Origin: a bacterium
GTDB lineage: Bacteria > Verrucomicrobiota > Verrucomicrobiae > Opitutales > Opitutaceae
Assembly (NCBI GenBank): GCA_021780625.1
Contig: JAJXYI010000294.1
Location: forward strand, 1 to 27,522
Direction of reading: 5' to 3'
DNA length: 27,522 nt
Shown: positions 24,788-27,522 of the stretch, one piece after another
Position numbering within the stretch: the first letter of the stretch is position 1
Layout: the number at the start of each line of letters is the position of its first letter
The notes under the pieces: model-generated
Seen by the model: only the letters and a program-made list of their open reading frames with translations
Database searches by the model: none
What the model was told of the DNA's origin: nothing
Translations under genes and position numbers: made by a program

Positions 24788-26035
24788 ATGTTGTCCCCCA
24801 ACTTCATCATCGCCCTGCGTTTTCTCACGGCCAAGCGCCGTGCGATGGCCATGAGCCTGTCCTGCATCGTCCTGGGCGTCGGGCTGTTCATCGTCACGCA
24901 GGCGACCACGAGCGGCTTCGAGGACTACTTCATCAAGACGATCCTGGGCACCAACGGGGCCATTCGCGTGGAGGACAAGATCCAGCGCACGATGCGCAGC
25001 ATCGCGGCGGGGCGCTGGGGATCGCTTTTCGAGATCGAGGAGAAGGATGGGCCCAAGTACATCGAGGGCATCGACAATCCCAAGCAGCTGATCCGCGGCC
25101 TGCGCCAGTTTCCCAACGTGTCGGGCATCTCGGAGGTGCTGACGGGATCGGTCGCGATCCGCAGTTCGTTCAAGTCGGATTCGGCGAAGGCCTATGGTAT
25201 CCACGTGGTGGATCACCTCAAGGTTTCGGACCTCGGCAGCCAGATCGTGGATGGGAGCCTGGCCGATTTCAGGAGCATGCCCGCGGGGGCGCTGATCGGG
25301 CGTGAACTGGCGAACCGGCTGCAACTGGCGGTGGGCGATTCCTTCGAGCTGATCTACGGGGGCGAGTCGCACCGCTACCACGTGGCCGCCATCTACGAGA
25401 CGGGCGTGAGCGACATCGACCGTGTGCGGGTCTACCTGCACATGAGCCAGGCGCGCGCCCTGTTGAAGAAGGTGAACGGGGCGAGTTTCCTGCAGATAGG
25501 GCTCAAGGACAAGGACCGGGCGCCGGAGGACGCGGAGCACATGCAGACCGTGCTCCAGTACCGGGTGCGGGCCTGGCAGGACCGGGAAAAAACCTGGCTT
25601 GGCGTTTTCAAGGCGCTGCGAATCTCGTCCGCCATCACCGTCTCGGTGTTCACGCTCATCGCGGGACTGGCGATGTTCAACACGCTTGCGATGATCGTCA
25701 TGGAGAAAACCAAGGAGATCGCGATCCTGCGGTCGATGGGCTACACGCAGAAGGACATCAGCCACATCTTTCTGTGGCAGGCGGGGATCGTGCTGGCGAT
25801 CGGGGCGACGCTGGGCGTGCTGGTCGGAGCGACGATCACCTTCGCCGTGTCGCGGGTGCCTCTGAACATCACGGGCATTTTCAAGACCACGACCTTCATC
25901 GTCTCGTGGTCGATCTGGCACTACGTGGCGGCGGTGGTGACCGCGGTGGTGATGGTGATGGTGGCGAGCCTGGTGCCGGCACGCAGGGCCGCGAGGCTCG
26001 AGCCGGGCGACGTGATAAGGGGGACCGGCCAATGA
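24788..26035 (+). CDS. FtsX/LolC/MacB-type ABC permease (415 aa)
   Basis: A four-helix permease. The first membrane segment is residues about 20-40. A large periplasmic MacB_PCD-like domain occupies ~45-270. The FtsX domain with three segments spans ~275-415, including LAMFNTLAMIVMEKTKEIAI then LRSMGYTQKDI, and ends PARRAARLEPGDVIRG. Members do not move solute through the membrane but transmit force to the periplasmic side (MacB) or extract lipoproteins (LolCE). The adaptor and TolC genes directly upstream favour a MacAB-TolC-like exporter with the ATPase on a separate polypeptide. It overlaps the next gene by 4 bp. Confidence 0.9.
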   Translation: MLSPNFIIALRFLTAKRRAMAMSLSCIVLGVGLFIVTQATTSGFEDYFIKTILGTNGAIRVEDKIQRTMRSIAAGRWGSLFEIEEKDGPKYIEGIDNPKQLIRGLRQFPNVSGISEVLTGSVAIRSSFKSDSAKAYGIHVVDHLKVSDLGSQIVDGSLADFRSMPAGALIGRELANRLQLAVGDSFELIYGGESHRYHVAAIYETGVSDIDRVRVYLHMSQARALLKKVNGASFLQIGLKDKDRAPEDAEHMQTVLQYRVRAWQDREKTWLGVFKALRISSAITVSVFTLIAGLAMFNTLAMIVMEKTKEIAILRSMGYTQKDISHIFLWQAGIVLAIGATLGVLVGATITFAVSRVPLNITGIFKTTTFIVSWSIWHYVAAVVTAVVMVMVASLVPARRAARLEPGDVIRGTGQ

Positions 26036-26730
26036 GCGGAGTCGCGAATGTGAGAGCGCAGGCGCTGCGCTGCGAAGGGCTTCAACGCTACCTCGGTCAA
26101 GATGAGGCGCGGGTGCACGTGTTGCGCGGCGTATCGTTCGAGGCCGAGCGGGGCCAGGTTTACGCGATCGTGGGCCCCTCGGGCTGCGGCAAGAGCACGC
26201 TGCTGTACCTGCTGGGACTGCTCGACAAGCCGGACGGGGGCGAGATCGCCATCGACGGCCGGCCGATGTCGGCGATAGGGGACGAGGAGCGCACGGCGGC
26301 GCGTTGCCGGCACATCGGGTTCGTCTTCCAGTTTCACTTTCTGATGCCGGAGTTCACGGCGCTTGAAAACGTGATGATGCCCATGCGCAAACTCGGGCGG
26401 CTGACGCCGGCGCAGATGGTGGATCGCGCCCGCTCGCTGCTGGCCTCGGTGGGCCTGGAGGAAAAGACCCGGCGCCTGGCGACGCAGCTTTCGGGCGGCG
26501 AGCAGCAGCGCGTGGCCGTGGCGCGCGCCCTGGCCAACGAGCCGACCATCATCCTGGCCGACGAACCGACGGGCAACCTCGACGTCCGCAATTCGAATCT
26601 GGTCTTCGATCTGCTCACCCGCCTGGCGAAGGAAAACGGCCAGGCCGTCGTGCTCGTCACGCATAATCCCGACATTGCGAAGGCCTGCGACCATGTGCGC
26701 CCGATGCGGGATGGTTTGTTTGTCTCGTAA
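26032..26730 (+). CDS. LolD/MacB-type ABC transporter ATPase (232 aa)
   Basis: Complete ATPase: Walker A GPSGCGKST (48-56), Q-loop in HIGFVFQFHFLMPEFTALEN (Q100), signature LSGGEQQR (153-160), Walker B IILADEPT (173-180), D-loop GNLD and switch histidine H211. The FVFQFHFLMPEF stretch is typical of LolD and its relatives. ATG overlaps the permease stop (ATGA). AAGGGGG (26018-26024) lies upstream at good spacing. It powers the FtsX-like permease; the operon ends here. The substrate (lipoprotein, peptide or lipid) is unknown. Confidence 0.93.
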   Translation: MSGVANVRAQALRCEGLQRYLGQDEARVHVLRGVSFEAERGQVYAIVGPSGCGKSTLLYLLGLLDKPDGGEIAIDGRPMSAIGDEERTAARCRHIGFVFQFHFLMPEFTALENVMMPMRKLGRLTPAQMVDRARSLLASVGLEEKTRRLATQLSGGEQQRVAVARALANEPTIILADEPTGNLDVRNSNLVFDLLTRLAKENGQAVVLVTHNPDIAKACDHVRPMRDGLFVS

Positions 26731-26854
26731 ACTGCCCGGGCCTGAGGGCTTGGCCCAGGACGGGGTCATCCGCAAATTAGCCTCATTGCAGTCAATTTGC
26801 TGTTGAGAAGGAAGGGGTCTCGGATAAGCTGGGTGTGTCCCCAAAATTACCCTT

Positions 26855-27298
26855 ATGAATACCTCGATCGATACCCTGCTGGAGTTCAAAGGACACCAGA
26901 TTTATTCCGTGCCTTCCTTCACTACGGTGGTCGAAGCGGTACGCGAGATGAACGCGCACAACATCGGTTCGGTGCTCGTGATGGACGGTGGGCAGCTGCT
27001 CGGGCTGTTCTCGGCTCGGGACGTGTTGCGCAAAGTGATCGCCGAGGAGTATGATCCTCGGACGACCCAGGTTGGCGAGGTGATGCATGTGCAATATCCT
27101 CTGCTGACGCCGAACATGACCTCGGACGAGGCGATGCGGATCTTCGAGGAGCAGCACTGCCGTCACCTGCCGGTGATCCACGACGGCTTGGTGGTGGGGG
27201 TGATCTCGATTGGCGACCTTTCGCGGTGGTGTGCCACGGCGGATCGCGCCGAGGCCGAGTCGCTGCGCAACTACATCACGGCGAGCCTGAGTTCCTGA
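26855..27298 (+). CDS. Tandem CBS-domain protein (147 aa)
   Basis: Two CBS domains fill the protein: residues ~8-65 (IYSVPSFTTVVEAVREMNAH, GSVLVMDGGQLLGLFSARDV) and ~73-130 (VGEVMHVQYPLLTPNMTSDE, RHLPVIHDGLVVGVISIGDL). The pair forms a Bateman module that binds adenosine nucleotides or related ligands and regulates partner proteins. Here it stands alone, with no enzyme fused, so its partner is unknown. No Shine-Dalgarno is evident. Its 3' end overlaps the convergent ABC ATPase gene by 23 bp. Confidence 0.9.
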   Translation: MNTSIDTLLEFKGHQIYSVPSFTTVVEAVREMNAHNIGSVLVMDGGQLLGLFSARDVLRKVIAEEYDPRTTQVGEVMHVQYPLLTPNMTSDEAMRIFEEQHCRHLPVIHDGLVVGVISIGDLSRWCATADRAEAESLRNYITASLSS

Positions 27299-27522
27299 TA
27301 CGCTGTCGGGCGTGCGGCGCGTCGGCGTGAAGCCGCACGGCCCTGAAGGTGTAGCGTGAGGCGGAGCGCGAGAGGCGCAGGGGGGCGCCGAAAGCTTGGC
27401 TGAGCGCGGCGCTGGTGAGCGCCTTGCGCAGGGGGCCCGATGCGACGGCGGCGCCGTTGCGCAGCAGAAGCGCATGGGTGAAGGCCGGGACGATTTCCTC
27501 GACGTGATGGGTGACCAGCACG
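27276..27522 (-). CDS. ABC transporter ATPase, C-terminal part (5' end beyond window)
   Basis: The frame is open to the right edge. It begins with the switch region VLVTHHVEEIVPAFTHALLL, followed by RNGAAVASGP, the usual sequence after Walker B in ABC ATPases. It ends with a basic tail (HADAPHARQRIRNSGSP). Walker A, signature and Walker B lie outside the window. The 'HHVEEI' pattern suits importer or ModF-like ATPases, but the subfamily cannot be fixed from 82 residues. The tail overlaps the CBS gene end. Confidence 0.85.
   Translation of the reverse strand, partial: VLVTHHVEEIVPAFTHALLLRNGAAVASGPLRKALTSAALSQAFGAPLRLSRSASRYTFRAVRLHADAPHARQRIRNSGSP

Noticed and set aside
23609..26032. 807-codon minus-strand frame opposite the adaptor and permease genes
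   Set aside because: His/Arg/Asp-rich antisense shadow of two genes with clear domains.
26734..26760. GGGCC...GGCCC inverted repeat after the ATPase gene as a terminator
   Set aside because: The stem is only 5 bp with a 9-nt loop, and no T-run follows.
26780..26850. Possible promoter (TTGCTG ... GATAAG) before the CBS gene
   Set aside because: The spacer is 20 nt and the -10 match weak, so it was not listed.

Overview
The window is GC-rich, tightly packed, didermal (Gram-negative) bacterial DNA. An outer-membrane two-partner secretion pair, a TolC-type efflux operon and a Wzm/Wzt polysaccharide exporter all require an outer membrane. Three things fit an Opitutaceae-like member of Verrucomicrobiota: sparse Shine-Dalgarno sites, an FHA-type surface protein, and short palindromic or direct repeats of the 'AGGGAT', 'GCGGAGCC' and 'CCGCCCTCCG' kinds between and inside genes. 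That assignment is inference from style only; there is no rRNA or tRNA to settle it. I saw no transposase, integrase, CRISPR array, tRNA or rRNA.

Region 1 (1-4374): the 3' part of a gene encoding a probable methyltransferase-GT2 glycosyltransferase fusion, followed by a polytopic GT-C-like membrane protein. A second GT-C-like protein converges on it from the other strand. Region 2 (4399-13018): a two-partner secretion locus. The TpsB outer-membrane transporter lies on the minus strand, followed closely by two large polytopic membrane proteins (730 and 595 aa). The 1396-aa TpsA exoprotein is transcribed divergently and ends at a strong intrinsic terminator. Region 3 (13019-13342) is a repeat-bearing spacer.

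Region 4 (13343-19390): a small SAM methyltransferase (+) meets, tail to tail, a four-gene minus-strand unit. That unit encodes a 774-aa GT-C-like membrane protein, a polysaccharide pyruvyl transferase, a CmcI-like SAM methyltransferase-fold protein and a GH130-like beta-propeller protein. Region 5 (19460-22074): ABC export of surface glycan. Wzt (ATPase with a C-terminal Wzt_C domain) is on the plus strand; Wzm (permease) and a small DUF6941-like protein face it on the minus strand. Region 6 (22192-26730): a tripartite export operon of TolC, membrane-fusion protein, FtsX/LolC-like permease and LolD-like ATPase. The window ends with a two-CBS-domain protein overlapping, tail to tail, the 3' end of an ABC ATPase gene.

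Taken together this is a cell-envelope and surface-polymer island: lipid-linked sugar transfer, glycan decoration (methyl, pyruvyl), glycan export and secretion of a large beta-helical surface protein. The most interesting hypothesis is that the GT-C-like proteins placed directly behind tpsB glycosylate the Asn/Thr/Ser-rich TpsA or an associated surface polymer. A second theme is that palindromic and tandem repeats have been taken in frame into the membrane-protein genes.
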